NCBI GenBank assembly: GCA_030685235.1
Contig: MU839272.1
Location: 1 to 57,757, forward strand
Direction of reading: 5' to 3'
Origin: Copromyces sp. CBS 386.78
Lineage: Eukaryota; Ascomycota; Sordariomycetes; Sordariales; Sordariaceae
DNA: 57,757 bases
Positions 1 to 11,399 of this stretch are shown here, piece after piece. The translations under genes were made by a program, and so were the position numbers. The stretch's first letter is position 1. Every line of letters begins with the position of its first letter. The notes under the pieces are model-generated. The model saw nothing but the letters and a program-made list of their open reading frames with translations. It made no database searches and was not told the origin of the DNA.

Positions 1-119
1 AAATTTTGGAGTGCATTAGTGTGCCTTGGCGCGCGGGAAGGGTGGGGCTACGGTGCAGGAAGACATTCATTACGGTGCGAAAAGACATTCTCAATAAAAT
101 AAGTAATTAAGGGTAGTAA
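1..119. repeat. Non-RIP segment with a short direct repeat at the window edge
   Basis: This edge sequence keeps normal GC and CpA/TpG content, unlike the AT-rich DNA that starts near position 110. It contains two imperfect adjacent copies of a unit of about 22 bp that reads acggtgc, four or five purines, then gacattc. I see no coding potential. It may be the edge of another element or the point where the adjacent retroelement is truncated; the window ends too soon to tell. Confidence 0.4.
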
Positions 120-559
120 ACGTTTTATTTTAGCTTTAATAGCCTACTAATACGGATTCGTAATACCTTCGTATAAAATACAATTATAAAATAGTATTTT
201 TTAAGTCGATTATAAGCGCTAAGCGTCAGTATACTTTACTATTAATTGCGTAATATTCTATAAAAACTATTTTTCTTATATTTTTCTTTAGTATTTTAGG
301 TTATATTCAATGGTTTTCGTCTATAAGGGCGGTTATTAAGTTTTAATAAAAAATTAAATTATAGTAATTAACGTCGATTAATTTATTTATAAATAATTTT
401 TCTAGGTTAAATTCGTAAATATAAATATAATTTATAAAAATAGAAGAGTTAAAAGGTATTTTGTAGCGGGCTTTTAATTAATTATTATTTATATCCTTCG
501 GTATATTTTCTAATTTCTTATTTAAAGTAATAGGATGGATTTAAAGAATATCTGGCTTA

Positions 560-1950
560 TATTTAATAGTAAAATTGAATTTAAATAGGAAATTAGACTA
601 CTATATATATTGCGACGTAAATTTCTTATTTTTTATAAAAGTTTATAGGCCTTTATAATTGGTTAGGATTTTAAACGGTTTTTAAGCGCCCTACAATTCC
701 GGTCCCTATTCTTCTAAAGCTTTAATAATTATAAATAATTCTTTATTATAAATATTATAATTATATTTTATAGCGGAATATTTTTGTAAAAAATATACGA
801 TTGGGCGTAAAATATTCTTGTTATTATATTAGAATAGTATATTATTTACGGCCTAATTAGAAATATCGGTTTTGATTACGGTTAAGCGGGATTAATTGTA
901 AATTCGAAGGACGGGACTCGTAGTAAAGGCTTTTTTTAATTCTTTAAAAATTTTCTAATAGTCTTTTATTTAACGTTATTCAGTTAATTTCTTCGTAAAG
1001 TTATATAATAGAATAATTATAATCGAAAAGTATTAGATAAAACGCCGGTAGAAATTTATAAATCCTAGGAACCTTTAGAATTAGCGTTGTAATTACGGGG
1101 CTTCTTATTTAATAATAATTTTTACTTTCGTAGGATCTATTTTTATACCCCCTAGTATAATAAAAAGGCTTAAGTATTTTATATAAATAATATTAAATTT
1201 ATATTTATCGATATTTAATTGAAGGCTAATGTTAATTATTCTTCTAAGGACTTCGTTTATATAAGTAGTATATTCTTTTATATTTTCGGAATAAACGAAA
1301 ATATCGTCTAAGTACGCTATTGTATAAATATTTAGAATATTATATAGTATATTATTAATATAATTTTAAAACGTATTAGGTACGTTTTAGAGGCCGAAAA
1401 GAAAGATTAATAATTTATAGAAATTGAAATATATAATAAAAGCAGTTAATTATTGGTAGCCTTCTTAAATACAGATTCGGTTAAAAGCGGTAATAATATT
1501 TAGTTTAATAAAGACTTTAGCGCGGTAAATAGTATTAAGAATTTCCTTAATTAATAGGAGTGGGTACTATATTTTAAATATAATATTATTAATATTATAG
1601 TAGTCGATATAAATACGAATACCCCCGCTAGGTTTATTTATAAGGAGTAAGGGTAAGGTTGTTTAGGATTAGGAAAGTTTAATAAAACCGTTTTCTAATT
1701 GACCGTCGATTTATTTTTTAACGATAGTTATTTTTATAGGTAAAACCGGTCGGTAGTGGGCATTCGGCGGCTTTTCCTTTAATGTAAATTCGATTTTGTA
1801 ATTGTATATTCGATAGGGCGGAAGTTTATTCGCTTTCTTAATATGGAAAGCGTTAATTCTTTTTTAATATTTGCGTAGGAATTTAAATTTAATTTCTTTA
1901 TTGGTTTTTAGAGGCCGTAATTTTCTTATAGAATATTAGTACGTTTTCTT
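560..1950 (-). pseudogene. Degenerate reverse transcriptase-RNase H of gypsy remnant A
   Basis: On the minus strand near 1300-1345 the translation reads AYLDDIFVYSE, a good match to the YxDD catalytic box of Ty3/gypsy reverse transcriptases; both aspartates survive. About 400-750 bp downstream comes an RNase H-like stretch with YNKELLAII, EEWGPEL and, further on, FNFTIKYKPD, all typical of the gypsy RNase H tether and domain. Many in-frame TAA/TAG codons sit where Gln or Trp is expected. That is the pattern left by C-to-T change at CpA on either strand. It is a pseudogene, not an active polymerase. Confidence 0.8.
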
Positions 1951-2794
1951 CCGTAATTTTTATAATAATAGTTTCGTATATAGGCGCGTCTATATTTAAA
2001 TCGCTTATAAAAATAGTAGTTTAAGTAATTTTAACGGTTATTAATTCTTTTTAATTTACGTCCCTTACGTACGCGTTAATAAATTTGTAAAAGTGTTTTA
2101 GGAAATAGTTTTTATATTATTTACTTTTATTATTTATAATATTTTAAGCTATTTCTTTAATAAAGTTATTATAAGTATTAGTTTTATAGAAGGTAGTTAA
2201 TTGGTAAATTTCCATATAATTTATAAGGTAGGATTATAAATTATACGTTTTATATAAGAAATTAAAGGCGGTAGTATTAATATTACGTATATTTTAAATG
2301 TTAATTCGTTCTTTAATTATTCTAAATTACTTTATAATTAAATAAATAATATTAGGGGAATTCTTTACGCTTTTTATTTTTTTATAAGGCGGTATAAGTA
2401 TAAAAGGTTTTATTATTTATTTTAGTATATTATAATTTAATAAAGTTACGTTTCTAGTAAATCTTTTAATAGGAAGTTTAAAACGGTATAAAAGGAGGTC
2501 GTAGTAGTATAGCTATACCTTCTATTTTGAATAGAGATTTTTGTTAGCTTTATAAAATTTATGAAAGTTGTAAGCCTTATCCCTAGGGCGGTTTTCGCAA
2601 AGTTCGTAATAGGGGGCCGGAGCGGAAATAGAATTGTTCTTTAATAATAATTCTAATATTTAAATATTATTACGTTTTAGTCCGTTATAGGAGATATAGT
2701 CCTAAAATTATAATGGCCCTAGTATATTCTAGCGAGGCTTTTATTAGTATAGGAGCGGTACGGAATTAGAATTGGCTTCTAATAATAATTCTAA

Positions 2795-3200
2795 ATTTTA
2801 GTAATAGTAATTTACCCTATTAGTAGTTTTATTAATATTCTTATTGGTAGTCTTGGGGTAGTATTTTAGATTTTAAAATTCTTTTAAATTTTAATAATAG
2901 TAATTTACTCTACTAGTAGTCTTATCGATATTCTTATCGGTAGTCTTAGGGTAGTATTTTAGATTCTAAAATTCTTTTAAATTCTAGTAAAATAGTAGTC
3001 GATCCTTTAAAATTTAATATTCTATTGGACTTTGGCGAAGTAATAGCTTCGGCGGCTAAATATTGTTATATATAAGTCTTTTTATAAGGATTGGGTATTA
3101 ATCCTTTAGAATTTAATATTTTAATAGATTTTAGTAAGGTAGTAGCCTTAGTAATTAAATATCGTTGCGTATAGGTCCTTTTATAGGGATTAGAATTGAA
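2795..3200. repeat. Two tandem duplications inside gypsy remnant A
   Basis: A unit of about 92 bp beginning near 2795 is repeated directly from about 2888 (shared core: taatagtaattta, then ggtagtctt and gtagtattttaga). Immediately after, a unit beginning at 3001 is repeated from 3100 with a 99-bp period, an exact multiple of three. Copies differ almost only by C/T and G/A transitions, so the duplications predate the RIP. They lie between the protease-like and RT segments, so they may have encoded in-frame peptide repeats. Confidence 0.65.
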
Positions 3201-3399
3201 AAATTTACTAGACCGCCTTTTATCCAGCTAATATAATTATTTATTTTAAATAGAAACTTTAATATCTTTAGGATATTTAATAATACTCTTTTATTTTATT
3301 CGTTTACCGTTGTTACGTAAAGTTGGTAATGTAAATTATTAGAAGAGCGGTTCTATATATTGGGGGCGTTCTGTAGGGAAATAGGGAAATCCGATAGGA

Positions 3400-3800
3400 A
3401 GTATCGGTCGGTATACTAATTAGTAAATTAGACCTTCCCTTCTATTTAAAAGATATACGGTTCGTATTTCTTAAATTAGAGTAATTTTAAAATAATAGGG
3501 TAGTTGGGGGAAATATTATAAATTAAGAATATAATATTTTTTAAATAATAATTAATATAAAGGTTTATTATAAATCCTTCAGTAATAAGCCTTTTTATAA
3601 TATTGTTAGCGAAAATTAGTTTTTTAGGTTCTAAGAATTTAAATATAGTAAATCTATTTTTCCTTATAAAAGAATAGTCGATAAAAGTAAACGCTATATA
3701 ACTGTTATCGATGAAAATTATATAATAAATTTTGCGTAGTCCGAGGGATAAATAAGAAGAAAGGAATAATAAATTTTAACGGAGATTATTTAATAAATTA
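3400..3800 (-). pseudogene. Degenerate retropepsin-like segment of gypsy remnant A
   Basis: Minus-strand translation around 3700 gives FIDNSYIAFTFIDYSF, which fits the retroviral-type aspartic protease motif (L/F)IDSG(A/C) followed by a second hydrophobic strand, with the glycine and serine altered by G-to-A changes. It lies between the gag-like region and the reverse transcriptase, as expected in a gypsy pol. The active-site Asp is still readable, but stops and substitutions make it non-functional. The match rests on motif and position only. Confidence 0.55.
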
Positions 3801-3849
3801 ATAATAATTATTTCTAAATTTTTAAACGGTTTTTTCCTTTTTCTTATAG

Positions 3850-5750
3850 ACTTTTTTCGCCTTTGTAAGCGATTATTTATAGGGTTTAATTGTTTTTTTA
3901 ATTATTGCTTATATTATTGTCGTAATATTTTTCGCCTTTATTTTCTTTTCCGGCGTTTATAGTACGGAGGTTTATATTATTGCTGTATTTCCGCTAGCTA
4001 GTTATTAAAGGGTTAGTATTAGTATTACTATTATCCTTAGCGTTCCCGGTATTTTAATTAGAACTTCCGCTTCCCCGGCCTCTTCTACTTCTTCTTTAAC
4101 TATTTCGGCCTCTTCTATTACTTCTTCGGCCCCTTTTATTACTAGTTTAGGGGTTGCGATTGCTATAATTAATATTATTGCGGTAATTCTTTATAATATA
4201 CCCTTTTTTCTATATTTATAATATAAATTATTTTTATTCCGATATTTAATAACGTTATTATAAATAGTATATAAAACGTAAATAGCATTAAAATTTATAA
4301 TATCGCTTCCTTTATTAATAGTCTTTTTCGAATTATTATTGGAATTTGAATTAGAGATTTTACTAGTAGCGGATTTGGACCTATAGTCATCGTCCTTAAT
4401 ATTATGTACGAAATTGCGGTAGAATAATAATTATTTTTTAAAATCGTCTTCGGCGGAGAGGGTTCGTTAATAAGTAAGGGAAGTATAGAATTTTTAAGAG
4501 ATTTTATTCTATAAGTAATATACTTTTATAGTATTATTTAAATTATAGCGGTTAGCGGTTTTAATATATTCTATTTCGAAGTCGGCGAAGAAACGGTTTC
4601 CTTATTTAAATTTATTAAGTTTGTAGGCGGTATTTAAATGTAAATCTATATTATTATAATAGGTATCTAAGAAGGATAAGAATTCGATATTTATTTTCTA
4701 TTATTAAATTTTAAAATTATTAAAGTTTATAAAAATCTTCTAAATATTTTTATTAATTAAAATAGTTATTTTAAGGCTAAGTAAGTAGTTTGCGTAAGCG
4801 ATTTTAGTCTTTTCGTCGGGGAATTTAATAATATTTAAGGTTTAAATAGAAAGGATATAGTCCTTCTATATTAAATATATTTTATTATATTTAATATAAT
4901 CCTTTTAAGTAGTTACGAAGGGTTTGGAGTTTAGGAGGAGCGGTTTCCGGTATTTTATTATACCTATACTATTATTTATAGTAGTTTAAGTAGTATAATT
5001 CTACTAGTTTATAATAAGAACGGTTTACGTTTTTTAGGCGAAGTTTCGTACGTTATTAAATTCGGTATAAATTTGATGAAGTTTTTCCTAAATTTAGTAA
5101 AGGTTTTTTAGAATTTATTTACGTTTATTAAAGATATTAGTATATTATTTTTTTTTAAATTAGAATTTAGATTAAAAGTTCCGAAATTCTTTAGTAGTAG
5201 TAGTAAAATAATAATTAAGTGCTTTAATTATTCGGGTAATAAGGTTAATAATTATTTAAAATATTCCTCCTTTGGTTAAGCCGAAGGAATTGATAAAGGT
5301 ACTATTGTAAATAGGTTTAACCTTCGCTGAATATTAAGTAATAGCTATAATAAGAATTATAATTATATTAATACGAAGGAGGCCGTTTAAAATTACTAAA
5401 TAGACTTCTTCATTAGTAGGGGGGTTGGAGTTTTCTATTAATATTTTTAAGTTTTCCGGTTCGTCGGTATAGTTTAGTACGTTAAATATTTTAATATCGT
5501 CGTTTATAATATATTTTAATAATTAGGCTTATTGTAGGGCGTTTGGGAAGATACTTTTGTTTATAATAATATCGTCGTTACTTAGAATTATAAATTCGGG
5601 CTTTCGTAGCTTCCTATTCTTTGGCGATTAGTAGCGTCGCTTAATTATATTAAATAATATACGTTTAAAACGATGTACGTTTATAGTATAATAATTAAAT
5701 ATAATTAATTATTACGGGGCAAGGCGAACGTTAAATATTTATAAAGATAT
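3850..5750 (-). pseudogene. Degenerate gag region of gypsy remnant A
   Basis: The minus-strand reading contains a capsid-like stretch near 4620-4390 with FEIEYIKTANRYNLN followed by VYYL and a run of basic and acidic residues. This resembles the gag of fungal gypsy elements and of neighbouring remnant B, which reads FEIEFIKFIDKYGFNN at the corresponding place. Interspersed Ser/Thr/Pro/Glu-rich codons lie near 4020-4150. Many in-frame stops are of RIP type. I could not place a clear zinc knuckle. Confidence 0.5.
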
Positions 5751-5811
5751 TTATAATTGTACGAAGAAGAGGAAGCTATTTAGGGGAATTTTAATAGTTA
5801 TTTATATATAG

Positions 5812-6066
5812 TGAGTATGTAGCCCGTATAGCCTAGTTATCCTATGGATTATCCTATAGATTATCCTATAAGCTAGTGTAGTTTGTGTAGCCTTGGCGAT
5901 AGGGGTAGGTTGATAACTGTAGCTAGTTAGATGTTAGATGCGTTTAGCTGTATCTACTATGTTGGGTCTTTGTAGTTAATTAGAGCATGCTATTAACCCG
6001 GCAACTATTGCCGTGGTGAAGGTAGCGATATGGGACGGTTAGTCAGTTACAGATAACCCTGTGACA
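5812..6066 (-). repeat. LTR of gypsy remnant A (5' LTR for the minus-strand element)
   Basis: A 255-bp, less mutated segment with the TG...CA ends expected of an LTR separates the AT-rich interior of remnant A from that of remnant B. On the minus strand it starts TGTCACAG, a common beginning for gypsy LTRs, and ends ACTCA. Inside, a 12-bp unit ttatcctatrga occurs three times in tandem around 5838-5876. The partner LTR is outside the window, so the boundaries are inferred from termini and composition alone. Confidence 0.55.
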
Positions 6067-6129
6067 AATATACCTACTTACCCGAATATTAATACGGTGC
6101 GTACCCGTTAATATACGTTTCCTATTAAA

Positions 6130-8900
6130 TTTAATATACAATTTATATAGTATATCCTACTTAATTAGTATAAAAACGGTAATAATACTTATAATACCCT
6201 ATACTTTTATATTTACGCAATATATAATAAAAGCCCGTAATAGAACTATTAATAGTACTTTAGTAAGAAAATCGGAAGTCCGTTCCTTAAATCCCTCGTC
6301 CTTAAATTAAGGAGCCCTAATAAACTAATTTTCAATTTCCTCGTATTAAGCCGCCTCTTTATAAAAATAGCCCCTAAGGACGTAAGGAAGAAAGGAAGGG
6401 AATTTAAAATTATTTTAAAGAAATACTTTTTTATAAACATAAATAACTATAATAGAAACGGGGCTAAAAAGGGCTCGGGGTACTTCCGTCTAATTACTAA
6501 GGAACCCTATTAATAAATAACAATCTTTATAACCCAAGTAACTAAAACGTATACCGCCTCTTTTATAATCGATATATAATTTATAGAATTTTATTTAAAG
6601 GAACCCTAAAATAATCGGATATTTATTAGAGAAGTCGTAAACTAAAAAAATAATAACCTCTTTATAATAACCTATCTATAACCTTCTTATTACTCCTTCG
6701 CTAATTATACCCTTAACGTTTCTATTTACAAATACGAATTTCTTAGGACGAAGAAAGTAGAAATAAGGAAGATTATACTTTATAACGAAAGAATAATTAA
6801 TAAATATAAATATAAAATATCTATTATTAATAAAAGAAATATAATAATTTTTATACGTATTAGTAATTATATATATAAATAATAAAATTAAATTTAGAAT
6901 AATATTATTTAATAATTAGATTTATACCCCTTTTAAATCTATTAAAGGATCCCGTTATTTCTATAACGTAACTACCCGGCTCGGCCTCTACGTACAATTA
7001 AATATAAAAGCTCAATATTTTCTAGTTCGTTATAATATTTACCGCCTACGGCCAGCTTAATTACGGAAATTATAATTATATTGGTAATTCCTACCGAACG
7101 GACTTCTATAAATTCCTACCCAATACTGCTATTACTATATTTACCCCTACCCTTCTTCTTTTTACTAGCCGATTTACTATTAATGCGAAGTTTACCGCCT
7201 TAATTAATAAATCCGAAATAATTATAGGCGATATAATTTTATTAATTATAATAGTAATAGAAGCCCTTCTCCCTTCGTTCTTTAAAAACGTTAAGGTCGA
7301 ATATAATAAAAAGATTTATAGAATTAAAATCTATTTAATTTCCTTTTTAATTTACAGGTTTATCAACTATAGTGGAAGGGGCCGCTATAGCGTTCCTAAA
7401 GGAAGAGCCTAAATCTTTAAAAATACCCGCGATTACTTTATTATAATAATTAACGTCTTCTAATTTCCGGCTAACCTTCTTTACGAATTTTAATTATATA
7501 ATATAATTATCGTCCTCGGGGAAATTTTAAAAGACTAAAATACTTCGAAGCCGTTTATTAAATTTATTACGAAAGTAATAAACCTTTATTACATTATTAA
7601 ATCCATATTTATCTATAAATTTAATAAATTCGATTTCGAAACGTAGTAATAAAATACTACTTTAATAGAAATTAATAAAATATTTATTAATATTTAGCTT
7701 AATATTAATATTATTATATCGGTCTATAAAGTATGTAAAGAAAGTTTCGCCGGTCGTTTATAGCTACTTCCTAAGCTCTCTAAAGAATTTTATAAGCCTT
7801 TTCAAACCGTTATCTAATATTAAACGTAAATTTAATCCTAGCCGGAATATTATACGTACAATTTTAACCTATTCTATAAAAAAATAAAGGGCGTCGAATT
7901 CCTATATAATCCTAATTTAATTCTTTTATAACTAGAAAATATCGCAATACTTAATATTATCCTTATCCTCTCTAATAAAAATCGGGGGGTCTTCGATAAT
8001 ACATTTAGAAAATTAGAAAACGGCTATTATAACCTCTTCGGGGGTATTAAAGGTCTCTAATATATTAAAAGGGGCTATAACGGATATAATTACAATTTGC
8101 TATTATAGAATTATAACTATATATCGTACTATATTCTATTCTTCTACTATAGTATTATAATTCGCAATAACTATTATAAATACCTTTCTTAATAATTCAA
8201 TAATAAATTTGAAGGTTGGCTATCGGATAATAATTCTAACGAAAACTTCGTAATTTCGAGAAATTAAATATAGCCGAATATCCTTTATAAAGCTATTTAT
8301 AAAATCCCAAATACCGCGAATAATATTAATAAATTAAAGAAAGGCTATCCAATAAATTTTAATATTAAAAATTAAATCTATAGTAAAAACGTCGAAAAAT
8401 TCCCTAAGGTCGAATAAGTCGGGAGAATCGTTTAATAAACTAACTCCTTATCCCATTTCCTAAAAATTTAGAACGACGTAATCTAATAGTAAAATATTAT
8501 TACTACTATCATTATTATTAGTAAAATAATAATTATAATTACTATCGTCTTCTATAAAAATATTAATTTATAATATAAAGGGGATTATTATAATATAAAA
8601 GCGCAATTAAAAGGGGACTACCGTAATATAAAGGCGCAATTATAATAATTAAATTACTATTTTTAAGGTCTAGTCCTAACGAATCCGCGGCTTAATAAAG
8701 CGACTCTATATACCGGGGTCCGCGACTCCTACGAAGCGATCCCGGTATAATTCTAAATTACGCAACTTCTCGCCACGTAACTCTAAAAGTCGAAAAGAAA
8801 TATACGTATAAACGTAATAGTTTAAAAGTATAATTAACTATTATAATACAAAGGTATAAAGTAGGTAAAAATATATGTAATTATACGAAGGAGTAAGAAG
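6130..8900 (-). mobile_element. Ty3/gypsy-like remnant B: gag and protease region only
   Basis: Minus-strand translation gives a gag-like stretch from about 8500 to 7250 (including FEIEFIKFIDKYGFNN, KVYYFRNKFNKRL and EDDNYII) followed near 6700-6500 by VYDFSNKYPIILGFL, which recalls the protease-to-RT 'DVILGLPWL' region of gypsy elements. A 63-codon open stretch at 6249-6440 is the tail of this reading. No reverse transcriptase follows; the remnant stops at about 6100, against the LTR of remnant A. Its own LTR may lie at about 8895-9150, where composition is less biased, but I cannot fix the ends. RIP-type stops occur throughout. Confidence 0.55.
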
Positions 8901-9149
8901 AAAGGTTTAAAAGTACGATCCCAAATTAGTCTTTATAGAAACCAATTTAGGAAATCAGCTCTATAGCAATTTTATAAGTACTGTAAAACTAGTACGACCT
9001 ATGCAGCGATAGCGATAATAAGGCTATCGTAGCCTTCTACAAAGGCCGTAATAGCCTTATACTATACTCGGAACTATAGCTTAATCCCTAGCTCTGATAA
9101 CTGCCAACCCCATGCTCTAAACCATCACAAGGCTAACCCTATAATAATA

Positions 9150-9890
9150 TTAACCGCTTAATTTCGTCGTTTAACTACCGACTTAAATAAAATTCTAATT
9201 ATTATATTTTCTTCGAATACCTTTATTAAAATACTATTTTCTAATATCTAACCTACTTTTTAATTTTATAAGTAGAAAATACGGGCGATTAACATTATTA
9301 AGAATACTATAATTACCGCCGCCGTTTCGTTCGCAAAGGTCCTTAGCGCGGGCAATTTATTTACCGCGGTCGCTAATATATAAATTAAATTTAAAGATCG
9401 CTTAGAAAGGAATAATTTAATAAAATATATTAAAAAATTAATAAAAGAACTATTAATCGTTAAGATATAAATACATTTCAACGACGAAATAAAAGAGATA
9501 TATATAAAAGAGTAGATTAAGTAGATCGATAGAGGGTAATAGAGGTCAATAGAAGGGTAGGGAATTCGTACGAATAAAAAAATTATAAAAATTAAAAAAA
9601 TCGAAAAATCCTAAAAATTAGAAAATTATAGGGGTAGGACTAGATTATTACATTTAACGAAAGTAATTTATATTTTTATACATAATTTAATATAATATTT
9701 ATTATATAATTTAAATAAGATTTTACTCGTTTTATACTCAATACAAAAATATAGATAAAATTTCGTACTTTTTTAATCTCTTTACTTTACCCTATCGTAT
9801 TCTATTTCTCTTATTTACTCTACTCTATTATATTTATCGACTCAACTTTATTACAATTCTATCGTTATTATTATTACAAATTCCGCTAAG
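9150..9890 (-). other. RIP-mutated AT-rich DNA, possible gag fragment
   Basis: A 71-codon open stretch lies at 9266-9481 (minus). It contains NKLPALRTFANE, which could be the N-terminal 'LPxPxxFxG' segment of a gypsy gag, but this is a weak resemblance. The rest (9490-9890) is AT-rich with no recognisable coding sequence. I regard the whole stretch as degraded transposon sequence. Confidence 0.35.
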
Positions 9891-9899
9891 TAATTTAAT

Positions 9900-11060
9900 T
9901 ATTAAATATTAACCTCGCTACTTCGTAGCGTATTTTATTGGGTTATTTACTTACTAAATTAGCCGCTTTTATTTTCGCCTTTTCTATTAATACAGTCTCT
10001 TCTAAGGTAAGGAGTATATCGTTAAACGTATATTTTAATATAAAGTTATAGAGGCCAGTTGTTACGTATATAAAAAATATTTATTTAATTAAAATATATT
10101 CGGGCGGGGCAATACGAATAATATACTATTTTTGCTTAATATAACCGAAGATTTACTCTACGATAATACGAATACGAGCGTAGTAGAAATTATATAGTTC
10201 TTTAACGGTCTTTAATAATATATTTATATTTTTCTAATCTTCGAAATAATATTTAATAACTAGGAAAAGAACTACAATTCTTTGGCGAATACTAAATCCG
10301 GTATTAACAACGTAATATCAGTTATTTAATATACGAAATAACCGGCCGAAAGTATAAATTACGAATAATATATCGTTAATTAAGCCTTCTATACCGGTTA
10401 ATACGTAATAAAAAGAATAATTGAAATTAATAGTAGTAAAAACGTTCTAAATAATAATACCCTTATAATTACACTAATAAAATTAGTAATCTTTTTTAAT
10501 ATAGGCCATAATATAAGTACTATCGATAGCGCCTATACAACTATTAAAGGTATTCAATCTAGGATCGAATTCGATTTTAGGATTTAGAAAATTAGGTTCT
10601 AATAAGCGAATAAATGCCTAGTAAAACCTAATTAAGCGGGGCAAGAAATTGTTAATAATATTTAATACAGAATATTAATTGATTTTAAAGAAGTAAGCGG
10701 TAGTATATTAATTAGTACTATAAACTATTATATATAATATTACTATAACCTTCTATTTAATAGTCTAATTCTTAGTATTAATTATACTAAGGTTATCGAT
10801 ACTATATAACTAGTTGTACAACGTAATAAAAATATTTTTATTTATACGAAAGAAGTTTTCAAATTAATAGTCCAAATTATATAATAAAGTACGTACAACC
10901 TCTTATACCGCTAGCAGTCTAAAACTATTACTATAAATAGGAGTTGGGTCCTTACGAATAATAAAGCGGAATATAGCAGTAATAGTAAAGGCGAAGGCTA
11001 TACGGTTAATTCTACCCGGGTTTATAGCGTCGTTATCGATAGCTTTGTATTTTAAATAGA
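9900..11060 (-). pseudogene. PIF/Harbinger-type DDE transposase remnant (DDE_Tnp_4-like)
   Basis: On the minus strand, near 10590-10500, the translation reads FNSCIGAIDSTYI. This matches the diagnostic CIGAIDGTHI box of PIF/Harbinger and HARBI1 proteins, where the Asp is catalytic. Downstream come IIIQNVFTTINFNYSFYYVL, then GIEG and NDILF, then YYVVNTGFS (second catalytic Asp changed to Asn), and finally FYYARIRIIVEQIFGYIK, which fits the 'R..VER.FG.LK' helix with the catalytic Glu. The upstream part (about 11040-10620) corresponds to the N-terminal region. Several RIP-type stops and D-to-N/G-to-S changes inactivate it. Terminal inverted repeats were not found. The family assignment is firm; the limits are approximate. 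Confidence 0.8.
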
Positions 11061-11169
11061 AAATTGATTATATAATATTTATAATTATTGTAATTTACAA
11101 TATCAAATATATTAAATTAAATTACCCCGCCCTATAATAGAACTTTATTTTCGCTAAATTATCCCTCTT

Positions 11170-11380
11170 TGTCATAGGGCTAAGGCCCGGAGCTGTGGCG
11201 CTCTAGTCTTCGCGACCAGAGCTATTACGCCGTGGCTGTCTCCGTGGCTATACTCGCGTAGCCCCCCTTAAAACTTCGCACCTCCGGTAGATCCCTCTCA
11301 AATAAACTTTTCTCCTCTTTATAAAACTTCAATTAAATTATATAATTAGCACCCGTATTAACCGTACTATCCCTATTATA
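11170..11380 (+). repeat. Left (5') LTR of retrotransposon C
   Basis: This 211-bp sequence shares its 'agggctaaggcc' start, the block with 'acctccggtagatccctct' and its 'cccgt.ttaaccgt.ctat' end with 17651-17864. It is less mutated than the right copy in its first half: the right copy shows many C-to-T and G-to-A differences there. It is preceded by CTCTT (11165-11169). Confidence 0.9.
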
Positions 11381-11399
11381 TTAAATTCTATTAATAATA

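Larger units (their letters stand above)
120..6066 (-). mobile_element. Ty3/gypsy LTR retrotransposon remnant A (RIP-mutated, 3' part off-window or lost)
   Basis: Read on the minus strand the block gives, in order, an LTR (5812-6066), a gag-like region, a retropepsin-like segment near 3700, reverse transcriptase around 1900-1000 and RNase H around 900-550. This protease-RT-RNase H order and the RT motif identify Ty3/gypsy. Integrase is not seen; it would lie left of position 120, where the sequence changes character. The interior is strongly AT-rich with CpA/TpG almost absent, and CAA/CAG codons have become stops, as RIP produces. No intact ORF survives, so the element is dead. The second LTR is not in the window, so no target-site duplication can be checked. 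Confidence 0.8.
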
